Positions 31,047 to 39,869 of a stretch of 58,288 nucleotides of DNA are shown piece after piece; position 1 is the stretch's first letter, and the number at the start of each line of letters is the position of its first letter. Origin of the DNA: a virus; IMG/VR virus record IMGVR_UViG_3300023174_000192, positions 1-58,288 of that record; one strand, 5' to 3'. Made by a program: the position numbers and the translations under genes. The notes beneath the pieces are model-generated. The model was not told the DNA's origin and ran no database searches. It worked only from the letters and a program-made list of their open reading frames with translations.

Positions 31047-34000
31047 CCTGCTCTCCTTTGTGCGAGAATTGCCCCCAACGGGTCGTTAGGGAACAAGTTT
31101 TGGTATTCCATGGAACTGCGTTTTTGAGGAGCGGCTGGTCCTACGGGAGGGGCAGCAGGAGTAGGGTAGCCAGTTCCGGGTCTTGGATTAACTGTGATGG
31201 TATTCCCACTTACCCCTGATTCAGGGTTAGTGGTGGGTGTGCTAGGCACAACAACAGGTGCTCCACGAGTATCTACAGGGGTCGGAGATACCTGTGGGAT
31301 AACCAAGGGCTTGTTTTGTATGGCAGGCATCTCTTTAAAAGTACGAGGCTGCTTAGGGGCAGGCAATTGATTAGAGGGCAGCACCGAAGAAGGTTCTACA
31401 GGAGTTTCTTCAGGTTTTTCTTCTTTTGCATACGGACGTCCATCAGGACGTAGCCCTAAATTGTACATATACCCCTGAAGTTTATCCTGCTGGCGTTTAG
31501 TAGGAGTACCGTTTGCCCCTGCTTTTTCAGCAAGAAGTTTTGCAAAATCTGAATCATACATAACTTTTTCCATGACCTGATCAAATGCCGCCCGTTGGCG
31601 AGCATTGATGAACCTTCCGCCGAAAGCAAAAGCGAGATACTCTGGAGAAACTTGTTTTTGACCTGCGGAACGGACAGCATTAAATAAACTTGGAAGAGTA
31701 ATGCCCGTGTACCGTTCAAATTTATCAACTCCCGTAAGAGTTTGCATAGCAGAACCCTGTGCTCCTGCATCTGCATAGAGTGCTAATCCCATCCCCTTCG
31801 CAGCAGTCTCTAAGTTTTTAAGATGCTCTTTTCCCAAAGACATTTCAAGAGCTCTGCGGTTATCGTTAATTGCTTGCAGGAACCCTCCTGGATTAGAAAT
31901 ATCATTTGTCTCCCGTAAACGGGTCCAAACAGCTTGATTAAAAGCCTCTTTAAGTCCAGAATCATTAGCTGCATCTATTTTACTGACTATGGCCTTCATA
32001 TCTGCTGGTCTAGAAATAAGCTGGTCAATGTACTGTTCCGGAGAGAGCTCGGCAGATTTAACTCTATCCAACAGTTTATTTACCCTATCGCTATTAATAG
32101 CTGCCTGACGAGCTTTTAATTCAACCTGCCTTTCAGCCATAGCAGAAGCAGCAGATTGCACATTAGACAATTCGTCGTGCAAACCGAGAGTTGTTAAAAT
32201 CTCTCTATTCTTAGTGATAAATGTTTCTAGTTTACTAGGAATAATGACACCATCTTTCACAGCGGTATCTTTAGCCCCATCTAAAATAACATTTCTCATA
32301 GAAGCAACAGCTTCTGGTTTATCTTTATAAAGATTTAAAAAGTCTGTAGCATTTTCAACATTTTTCGTGAAAGATTTCGCAACAGCCTCATCACTCGTTA
32401 CGTAACGAATGTCATTGGGCCGTGAGGCACTGCTAGGAGATAAAACTTGATAGGCTATCCCACGTTCAAAAGGCAGGGCATACTCTTCGCGATATCGATC
32501 TTTAAACTTCACCCAATTTTCATTGGTAGAATAATACAAATTACCAAATGTATCCAACCGTTCTTTAAACTCGGCAAGATGTTTAATATCACTGCCTTGA
32601 TTATTCGCAATAGCAGCAGAAAGTTCATCGCCTACCTTATCGCGATATTTTTTCCAAGTTTGAAAATTTATGACGCTAGCTTGATCGTTCACAAAATCAC
32701 GAATGACTTTTGGCAAATAACGATCTACATCATTAGGTTTATCAACTGTTCCTTCAAAAAAGGCTTCTCTAATCGCTTTTTTCACAGGATTAAACAAGGC
32801 TCCAGGATTAGCCTCGTCAAGACCAATATCCGTCGCTAATTTATCTAATTCAACCTTTTTATCGTCTTTTGCTTTTTGCAAAGCACGACGAATATTAGCA
32901 CCCTCTGTAGCCCTATTTTCTACATTAGGGAATGTACCAGCGAGTCCTTCTGATTCTTCGCGAAGAGCGCGTTGTGCAGCAGATAAAGCTCCTTGTTCGC
33001 CTTCTGTGATGCTATGGAGCTGAGAAACTACTGCTGTAGGAGCGGCTTCTTTATAAGGGTTTTTCAAATCAAGAAAATTTTGTACGGTTTCTATGTTCGT
33101 ATTAATACGTTCCACATTCCTACGCGCAGATTCTCCGGAAGCAGCGCGTTGTGATGCTTCTTGGCCTAACCGCAAAGTAGTATCTTGCGATAATTCAGCA
33201 GGAGTCAGGGTTAAAGGAGTCCCTGCTTTTTTAAATTCTTCGGCAATCCGCTGGGCTTCTTGCAAATTACCATTTTTCATCGCGCTGTCAAATGCTTTTT
33301 GCATTTCAACACCGATAGTTTCTTGCGCTTTATCTTCTAGAGCTTGTTTACCAGAACCAAAAGGCAAAGACTCATGCGCCCACGAAAGTAAATTACGAGT
33401 AGGAGACCATTTATAAAGCAGTTTTGCTCCTGCTACTGCCAGAGTAGGGAGAGTGCCCCCTGCAATATCTCCCACACCTGTGCGGTGACCTGTGAATTCT
33501 TCTTCAGCAGTACCCGTTGCTCCAGAAGCAGCATTAGAAAGTAACTCTGCCAAAGTTACTCGTGCTGGATTTGCTGCGAAAGCATTAAGTCCTTCATTAG
33601 CAGCACCGACTAAAGCGCGACCTGCGTAATCTAAACTACCTCTAATCCCAGGAACTGCAGGAATAAGAGCATCGCGTTGTATCGCCTCACGAGCAGCGGT
33701 ACCTGAACCAGTACCTATTTCTTGCAAAACACCATTTCTGTTCACAACAATAGCAGGGGTAAACGGACGTTGCCCTGCTATCATGTACGGAACATACGCT
33801 GACGCTTCACCTGCTCCAGCCAAAACTTTTTCACCAAAAGTTGTCGGTTTCCTAGGTTCTCCTGCGCCCATACTGACACTACCAAGACCAAAAGGAAGAG
33901 ACAACAACTCCTGTTTTTGTTTATAATCGGCAGCGTTAAAAAACCGAGTAAGGATATTTCGGTTTGCCTGCGGATCATCAGAAGCCTCGAGCAGCCCAGA

Positions 34001-34306
34001 TTTTTCTGCCCCGTATGCTAAAGCATTGATAGCTATGTCGGGGAGTGCGAGCAACGTCTTATTGAAACTACCGAAATAAGCACTCGTAAGACCAGTTCCT
34101 TCATCGGGAACCTTTTTAGAATACAAAGTATCTTGATTAGCCGCATCAGGAAGGACCATAGTCCGTTGTCCTGCCGCCGTCATTCCAGGAGACTGAACAT
34201 CAATAGAACGTGCAGGGGTAGGTTTTCCCGAGTCAGAGCTGGATACGGGAACTCCCCCAAGCTGCTCGGAAAGATCAGGTGTCTCCACTGTATCTTGTTT
34301 CGACAT
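31043..34306 (-). CDS. Large probable internal virion / DNA-ejection protein
   Basis: 1087 residues. The first ~320 residues contain several hydrophobic, Ala/Gly-rich stretches (ALPDIAINALAYGAEKSGLL, LVGAANEGLNAFAANPA), then ~550 residues of coiled coil (e.g. EGANIRRALQKAKDDKKVEL) and a Pro-rich tail (PTPVDTRGAPVVVPSTPTTN). No catalytic motif. Size, composition and position between the tail genes and endolysin resemble podovirus ejection proteins that form a trans-envelope channel. Tail-length (tape-measure) function is the alternative. Confidence 0.65.
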   Translation of the reverse strand: MSKQDTVETPDLSEQLGGVPVSSSDSGKPTPARSIDVQSPGMTAAGQRTMVLPDAANQDTLYSKKVPDEGTGLTSAYFGSFNKTLLALPDIAINALAYGAEKSGLLEASDDPQANRNILTRFFNAADYKQKQELLSLPFGLGSVSMGAGEPRKPTTFGEKVLAGAGEASAYVPYMIAGQRPFTPAIVVNRNGVLQEIGTGSGTAAREAIQRDALIPAVPGIRGSLDYAGRALVGAANEGLNAFAANPARVTLAELLSNAASGATGTAEEEFTGHRTGVGDIAGGTLPTLAVAGAKLLYKWSPTRNLLSWAHESLPFGSGKQALEDKAQETIGVEMQKAFDSAMKNGNLQEAQRIAEEFKKAGTPLTLTPAELSQDTTLRLGQEASQRAASGESARRNVERINTNIETVQNFLDLKNPYKEAAPTAVVSQLHSITEGEQGALSAAQRALREESEGLAGTFPNVENRATEGANIRRALQKAKDDKKVELDKLATDIGLDEANPGALFNPVKKAIREAFFEGTVDKPNDVDRYLPKVIRDFVNDQASVINFQTWKKYRDKVGDELSAAIANNQGSDIKHLAEFKERLDTFGNLYYSTNENWVKFKDRYREEYALPFERGIAYQVLSPSSASRPNDIRYVTSDEAVAKSFTKNVENATDFLNLYKDKPEAVASMRNVILDGAKDTAVKDGVIIPSKLETFITKNREILTTLGLHDELSNVQSAASAMAERQVELKARQAAINSDRVNKLLDRVKSAELSPEQYIDQLISRPADMKAIVSKIDAANDSGLKEAFNQAVWTRLRETNDISNPGGFLQAINDNRRALEMSLGKEHLKNLETAAKGMGLALYADAGAQGSAMQTLTGVDKFERYTGITLPSLFNAVRSAGQKQVSPEYLAFAFGGRFINARQRAAFDQVMEKVMYDSDFAKLLAEKAGANGTPTKRQQDKLQGYMYNLGLRPDGRPYAKEEKPEETPVEPSSVLPSNQLPAPKQPRTFKEMPAIQNKPLVIPQVSPTPVDTRGAPVVVPSTPTTNPESGVSGNTITVNPRPGTGYPTPAAPPVGPAAPQKRSSMEYQNLFPNDPLGAILAQRRAG

Positions 34307-34321
34307 AGTTTTCCACCTTTA

Positions 34322-36463
34322 TCACTGGATGACTCTTAGTCCATCTTTAGTACGGTAATGTACGCCATTCAAATTAATACCATTATTTTTGAGTTCCAAC
34401 AAATAACCCTGTTTATCAGCAGGAAACGGATCGTTTTCTGTCCCTGTTGGAATACGCTCTAAATACAAAGGAGGCCTATTTTCTTGGCGAGCCCGTTCAA
34501 ATTCAATTTGATTACGTAGTTCCCTACCAAGTGTTTGAATTCTGACCATTGCCTCTTTAGGATTTTGAAAAAACTTTTCTGGTTGAGCGACAAGATCATC
34601 GGTAATTTTAATTTCACCGAGCGGATGTCTATCGTTTTGAGAAAAGGCTTCTCTAACCTGTTGACGAGCAATTTTCATTTGCTCTACAGCAGCGGCATTA
34701 TTATAAAATTCAGTCCAACCACTAAACTTTTCAGGGGTGAATGTTCCAAGATACCGAGTAGACAGGCTTTTCATTGTACCCACTGGACCCGTTGCGTTGG
34801 AAGTAGCTGCTAAAAGATCGTCCAAACTACGCAGGTATTTCTGACCAGCATCGATTTTATTATTGGATTCTTCCAACTGTTTATCCGTCATTTTGCTATA
34901 TGTGACGAAAGGTTTGTCATCTTTTTTAACAAAATAGCGTTCCGGACCATCCCCTGTAATCGCACCGATAGTACGTGCGGGGTTATTAGCAGCCCTTTGA
35001 ACAGTAGCGTTCTGAGCTTGTGCGACAGCTTGCGACAACTCATCGCCACCGCCTGCTGCCGTGGTAGCTGCTGCCATTGTAGTGGTCGCCGCAGGTGCTC
35101 CCGCAGCCGCCTGCTTCCTAAGAATTTCCTCTGCCAACTTAGGATCACTGTTTGGAATAGGTATTTTATCCCCAGCACCAGTCGGCTCATTAGGAAACTT
35201 AAAGTTTTGACCTTGATACGGGCCAAAGGTCGGTGTTTGAATAGTAGCATTACCATCTTGACGAGTTTTAAGAACATCAGTAAGTTTGCCTTGAATCCCT
35301 TTGCCAGAATCAAAGAAAACTTTCATCCCACCTTCAACATAGAAATTCTGTTTACTGACTGGGTCAGTAAAGCCGATAACTTCTCTGATACCGAAATTAC
35401 TATTCGGATCCAAAATAACGAATGGATTAGATGTACCGCCTGCTGTTTCCATTTTCTCATTAAAGAGTCGGAACGGTGCTGTGATCGGCTTGCCATTAGT
35501 AGCATCGTGGAAAGTTTGGCCTTTCTGTACGGCTGTTGTACGAGGGCCATATGTTCCATCTGGTTGCATGATCTGAATATCAACAGCCGCTTTAACATCT
35601 TTATCACGCAAACTGGCGAGGAAGGTAGGATCAGCAGGGAAAGCACCTTGAGGAAGAGGCTTACCATCCAACCCAACAATACCATTTTCTGTTCTACGCG
35701 CACCCATAATAGTGTAACCAAGCGGAGCAGATGAGTCAGGCACGGCAAAGGAATCAGTACCCGTAACCCCATACTGAGCAGCAATAGTACGAGTTAGGCG
35801 ATCTTCTCCAGCAGCTTCAGTGAAAGCTGTTTTCAATGCGTCAAGACCAACTGTCTGGCGTTGTAGTTTATCACGCTCATAAGTATCCATGGCCGAAGCA
35901 CGAATCTGCTGCCGCAGCTTTTGTTCTTCACTAGAAATTTTGCCCATAGTAGCAGCAAACTCTGGCAACGCAGCACCAATAGCAGAGCCGACACTTCCTG
36001 GAGTAGACATGATCCTACCACCAAGGGCCATGATCCCCAAAGCCTGCTGGAATTTAGTGTCCTGTGGACCAATGATCTTTTCGCGCTGTGCAACCAAATC
36101 TTCATAACTACGCTCTGGACCAAGGGCTTTATTAGCTAGACCCTGATACCGTGCAAGAATATTCTCATAGTTGGAAGGACCAACTGCGCCTTTAGCACTC
36201 ATAGTAGCGGTGGGAGCATTTGTGATCTTTTGCCCTGTAATAGCATCGTACTGATCAGAAGGCAGACCAACATCCTGTACGTCATTATTTTCAGCATAAA
36301 CAGAATTATCAGGTGTTGCAGCAACAACACCCTGTGGACCAGTACCCCCTGCAAGATGCTGAGCACCCTCATCATCCACAACAAGTTTGGTTATCCCAGT
36401 ACCATGAGCACGGGCTTTAGGGGTGTATTTTGAAAACAGGTTGCGAGCTAAAACCTTATTCAT
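34322..36463 (-). CDS. Probable internal virion protein
   Basis: 713 residues from the ATG at 36463 (TGATG with the gene upstream). Begins MNKVLARNLFSKYTPKARAH. A hydrophobic helical region near residues 150-190 (GIMALGGRIMSTPGSVGSAI) is followed by coiled coil, a beta-rich middle and a Gln/Ala-rich linker (PAATTTMAAATTAAGGGDEL). C-terminal helical domain. No enzyme signature. Part of the set of three large proteins that likely form the ejectosome. Confidence 0.6.
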   Translation of the reverse strand: MNKVLARNLFSKYTPKARAHGTGITKLVVDDEGAQHLAGGTGPQGVVAATPDNSVYAENNDVQDVGLPSDQYDAITGQKITNAPTATMSAKGAVGPSNYENILARYQGLANKALGPERSYEDLVAQREKIIGPQDTKFQQALGIMALGGRIMSTPGSVGSAIGAALPEFAATMGKISSEEQKLRQQIRASAMDTYERDKLQRQTVGLDALKTAFTEAAGEDRLTRTIAAQYGVTGTDSFAVPDSSAPLGYTIMGARRTENGIVGLDGKPLPQGAFPADPTFLASLRDKDVKAAVDIQIMQPDGTYGPRTTAVQKGQTFHDATNGKPITAPFRLFNEKMETAGGTSNPFVILDPNSNFGIREVIGFTDPVSKQNFYVEGGMKVFFDSGKGIQGKLTDVLKTRQDGNATIQTPTFGPYQGQNFKFPNEPTGAGDKIPIPNSDPKLAEEILRKQAAAGAPAATTTMAAATTAAGGGDELSQAVAQAQNATVQRAANNPARTIGAITGDGPERYFVKKDDKPFVTYSKMTDKQLEESNNKIDAGQKYLRSLDDLLAATSNATGPVGTMKSLSTRYLGTFTPEKFSGWTEFYNNAAAVEQMKIARQQVREAFSQNDRHPLGEIKITDDLVAQPEKFFQNPKEAMVRIQTLGRELRNQIEFERARQENRPPLYLERIPTGTENDPFPADKQGYLLELKNNGINLNGVHYRTKDGLRVIQ

Positions 36464-37530
36464 CACGCAGTACCACCTAGCTTATTAAGAGCTGCCGCCC
36501 CACCGAGGGCCGCGATGCCGCCACCAATAACCTGAGAACCGATAGAAGCAGAAGGAGCACTTGCAGATGTAAGTGTCTGCTGAGAAGTAGGAACTCCTTT
36601 GTAGATATCAGAACGGAAGCCGAGGCGTTGGTAAGGCTCATACATCTGCTGTAAAGTAGATTGACGTTGAGCATCCAAAACCTGTTGCTGTTGTTTTTGT
36701 TGGGCTTCGCCAATCTGGTACAGCTGATTAACCTCGTTACCGCGCAGTTTAGATTGCAGTTCGCCAAGAGCAGCTTGCTGCACTCCGAGTTTACCGAATT
36801 CAGTACCAATACTGCCTATGCCAAGACCCAATGATCGACTAATTTCAGCTTGCTGCGCTGCAAGACTACCACCCATTTGGGCAGTTGCTAAGTAACCTTG
36901 GGCCGCTTGACCTTGACGAGACATTTGGTTTTGAAAATTCTGCATAGAAGCCTGCTGGGCAGCATTATAATCACGCCCATAGGCTTCACCAATACTGTTT
37001 CCAAGATTACGTTGATTTTCTGCTGTCTGAACACCGAATCTGCTGCCGCCAAAAGCTCCCGCCTTAGTGGCTGCTCCAGCATTATTTAAATTGTTTTGAG
37101 CATATTGCCGACGGATAGCATCTTCAACATAGCTTTGATAAGGGTTAAGGAACCCCTGAACAGAGTTAGGATCATACTGTTGAGTCATGCCTTGGAAGGC
37201 TTGTCCACCTCTTTGTGCGTAATCCATCGCTCCTGGAAATGCAGATAAAGAACTTAACCCGCCTGCAATAACATCCCGCCCTTCGCCTAACGTCGAAGCA
37301 GAACCCGTAAGAGCACTAGCCCCTGCATTAATAAAAGGTAAAAAAGAACCCACACCAGAAGCAGCTAACTCACCTGCTTGAGTCTGCAAAGGAGATACTG
37401 CTGCCGTATTATAAGTAGGAAGCTGAAGCGGAGTGCTTGTAAGGGCGGTAGCATCCTCCAAAATACCAAGACGTTTGGCTTCTACATCAGGGGCTTCCCT
37501 GACAATTGACTCTGTGGTTGTATTTGCCAT
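36463..37530 (-). CDS. Probable internal virion protein, Ala/Gln-rich
   Basis: 355 residues. QGFLNPYQSYVEDAIRRQYA, then AGAFGGSRFGVQTAENQRNL and many Gln/Ala helices. This LNPY-GxFGGSR pattern is frequent in phage structural proteins next to tail genes. C-terminal Gly/Ala hydrophobic segment (GGGIAALGGAAALNKLGG). Starts in a TAATG overlap. Confidence 0.65.
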   Translation of the reverse strand: MANTTTESIVREAPDVEAKRLGILEDATALTSTPLQLPTYNTAAVSPLQTQAGELAASGVGSFLPFINAGASALTGSASTLGEGRDVIAGGLSSLSAFPGAMDYAQRGGQAFQGMTQQYDPNSVQGFLNPYQSYVEDAIRRQYAQNNLNNAGAATKAGAFGGSRFGVQTAENQRNLGNSIGEAYGRDYNAAQQASMQNFQNQMSRQGQAAQGYLATAQMGGSLAAQQAEISRSLGLGIGSIGTEFGKLGVQQAALGELQSKLRGNEVNQLYQIGEAQQKQQQQVLDAQRQSTLQQMYEPYQRLGFRSDIYKGVPTSQQTLTSASAPSASIGSQVIGGGIAALGGAAALNKLGGTA

Positions 37531-39479
37531 TATGCCCTAGCCTCTAATTTGTGCATCAGCTTGTACATTTTTTTCGCACCTTGAATGCGACTTCCGTTGC
37601 CCATACCACGAACAGCTTTAGCAGTCATAACAAACTCGCCATCGCTTAGTTTAGCAGGAATAGAATCACTGGTCCCTGTTCCAGGACCATTTAAATGGCC
37701 CCCTGACATACGAAGATCTGTAATCCCACCTTTAGCTGCCCGCATGGGGGAGCGCAGTTTAGGATTATTAAAATATTTATTCAGATCTTCTACCGTCATA
37801 ATCGGCGAATTAGCTGTTCTCACAGGGGTGTAATTAGCTCCTGCAACCTGCTTACTCGTAGGGGTAAAGTTTTCTTGGTACGGGATGAACTGGTAAGGGT
37901 TAAATCCGGCATCCCTTTTAGCTGCGTCCGGTAGATTATTCCCAGGACCAGTCACATACTTTTCTGGGTTTGCCGCTATCAACTCATTAGCTGTCGGACC
38001 TGAAAACTGTGGACTCGCAGCGGTAGGAACTGCCGTAGTTTTAGGAGTATCGAACAACCCAAACGCCGCCGCTCCGCCAGCCGCGACTGCCGCGAGTGGA
38101 AGGTAACTCATAAGTCCTGGAGTAGCCTGCTTCATAGCTAAAGCTAAGGCTTGATTAGCAGTAACCCCTGTAGATTCTGCAATAGCTTTTGCTTTTGCAA
38201 TGATAGCCGGATCCGTAGGGCTTGGGTCGGACGGGAGAAGAATATTTTTAATTTTATCGGTAGCACTGTCAAGAGCAGAAGGCACACCTGTTTTTGGAGC
38301 TCCGCCACCACCGCCCGCCGCCTGTTGTTGCGGGGCAGGAGCTCCACCGCTATTTGCTGTGGTATCGGCAACCCCACGGGTAGCGTCTCCCGGATCATAA
38401 GAAATAGGTTTAGAAGATTCAACAGGTTGTCCCATTACCTGTTTAACAGGTTGATCCGTACGGGGCGTTTCTGTAAGCGGCGTTTCCGCAGGAGTTCCAA
38501 TAGTTTTAGCTTCTGACCCACCCAAGAAAGAAGGTAGAATAGAACGTTCCATGGCGTATTGTCCGGAAAGCCCGAGGCCCGAAGGAAGTCCTGCCTGAAT
38601 ACCTGCCAAGAACCCCTCGCCAGAAGCAGAACCGACATTGGGCAAAATACCTTTGAAAGCCCCCGTGATGCCTGTGGCGTCACTAGAAATCATACCACTA
38701 ATACCAGACAACGCTGCCCCTGTAGCACCACCAATCAAAGCAGATTTAAGTGCATCGGCAGGTTTATCACCATTGATTAAAGAAGCTAGTCCAGAGCCAA
38801 CCGCTGCCCCTGCGATCGGGCCAAGACCAGAAGCTCCAAACACCACAGGAAGAATAATTTGAGTAGCAACTTTAAAAACACTTTTAAAGTTAAAAAACTC
38901 ATGAAGACCTGTTTTAGGGTTAATTGTCCCACTACCCCCACGTGCACGAAGCATCGCCATTTCTTGAGGGTTAACATGGGCCAAAACTGTATCACCATAC
39001 CTGCCTGCGTCTTGCAGCTTCTGGGCCATTTGCGGAAGGTTCGCGATGCCTCCCTGTGCCATCCCGATAGGTGGCTGCATTTGGGCCATAGGAGGGGCCA
39101 TAGGTGGCTGCATTGGAGCGGTAGCCCCCTGCATTTGCTTTTTCACCACATTAGATAAAACAGAAAGATATTCCGCACTATACTCAGGAGGGAGATCTCC
39201 TTGATTAACCATTCCTTGTGCAATAAGTTGTTGCACTGCTTGAGCATAGTTTTGTTTGTTCTGACGCAAAAATTCAATAATCTGCAATAGTTTGTTTAGT
39301 TCTTCCGGAGGAAGTTGAGAAATCATTTCTGAAATAGATTTAAGTTGTTGAGTCAGTTCAGGAGTAAGACCTCTGAACATAGAGTCAACAGCTTTAACCG
39401 CTGCCATAGGCACTTGCGGTTCTTGCTGCGGAGGAGCCGCCATATTCATTTGTGGAGCGAGTGTCTCAATGCCCTGCAT
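37530..39479 (-). CDS. Modular structural protein sharing motifs with the repeat protein
   Basis: 649 residues. N-terminal helical part (TPELTQQLKSISEMISQLPP) and a Pro/Met-rich linker, then AQGGIANLPQMAQKLQDAGR and YGDTVLAHVNPQEMAMLRAR, followed by INPKTGLHEFFNF. A hydrophobic Gly/Ala stretch follows (ILPVVFGASGLGPIAGAAVG). The C-terminus has HLNGPGTGTSDSIPAKLSDG then EFVMTAKAVRGMG, a motif repeated in many phage tail/ejection proteins. Relatives of the AQGGIA and GDTxLAH elements occur in the gene at 55691-691. Probably a virion protein. Confidence 0.65.
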   Translation of the reverse strand: MQGIETLAPQMNMAAPPQQEPQVPMAAVKAVDSMFRGLTPELTQQLKSISEMISQLPPEELNKLLQIIEFLRQNKQNYAQAVQQLIAQGMVNQGDLPPEYSAEYLSVLSNVVKKQMQGATAPMQPPMAPPMAQMQPPIGMAQGGIANLPQMAQKLQDAGRYGDTVLAHVNPQEMAMLRARGGSGTINPKTGLHEFFNFKSVFKVATQIILPVVFGASGLGPIAGAAVGSGLASLINGDKPADALKSALIGGATGAALSGISGMISSDATGITGAFKGILPNVGSASGEGFLAGIQAGLPSGLGLSGQYAMERSILPSFLGGSEAKTIGTPAETPLTETPRTDQPVKQVMGQPVESSKPISYDPGDATRGVADTTANSGGAPAPQQQAAGGGGGAPKTGVPSALDSATDKIKNILLPSDPSPTDPAIIAKAKAIAESTGVTANQALALAMKQATPGLMSYLPLAAVAAGGAAAFGLFDTPKTTAVPTAASPQFSGPTANELIAANPEKYVTGPGNNLPDAAKRDAGFNPYQFIPYQENFTPTSKQVAGANYTPVRTANSPIMTVEDLNKYFNNPKLRSPMRAAKGGITDLRMSGGHLNGPGTGTSDSIPAKLSDGEFVMTAKAVRGMGNGSRIQGAKKMYKLMHKLEARA

Positions 39480-39572
39480 AGCGCGTCCCTACGATACGTA
39501 TATTCACTTTGGCAGGGCCAGAGCCTGATACTGGCAACTGACAACTTACCCGTTTATGTTTAAAAAAACAAG

Positions 39573-39869
39573 TCACACAGTAGTCACAGAAACAGAGCCA
39601 ACTGTTCCGGTAGCGAAAAGACCTCGAACGTAAGACGAATTAAGTTGCGGGATACGCAAAGCTCCTGCCGCCTGAAAGATAGTCCCTACTTCTAAACCAT
39701 ACTCATCGCTTTGAAGGTTAGTCAGAACAATAGTTGTCTGGCGACCTTCTCCAGGATTTCTAATGGCAACCACCAAGGCATCTAATGCTCTGATTAAATC
39801 TTGAAAATACCGTTGATCGTACGCTTCAGGGGGACGAGAAAAAGCAGGGAATATACCACCATAATCCAT
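39573..39869 (-). CDS. Conserved phage structural-region protein
   Basis: 98 residues from the ATG at 39869 (TGATG). MDYGGIFPAFSRPPEAYDQR YF is a frequent marine-phage pattern; the C-terminal part (GALRIPQLNSSYVRGLFATG) is beta-like. Unknown role; sits between the tail-hub-like gene and the ejection-protein set, followed by a T-run and ~90 bp without a gene. Confidence 0.65.
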   Translation of the reverse strand: MDYGGIFPAFSRPPEAYDQRYFQDLIRALDALVVAIRNPGEGRQTTIVLTNLQSDEYGLEVGTIFQAAGALRIPQLNSSYVRGLFATGTVGSVSVTTV

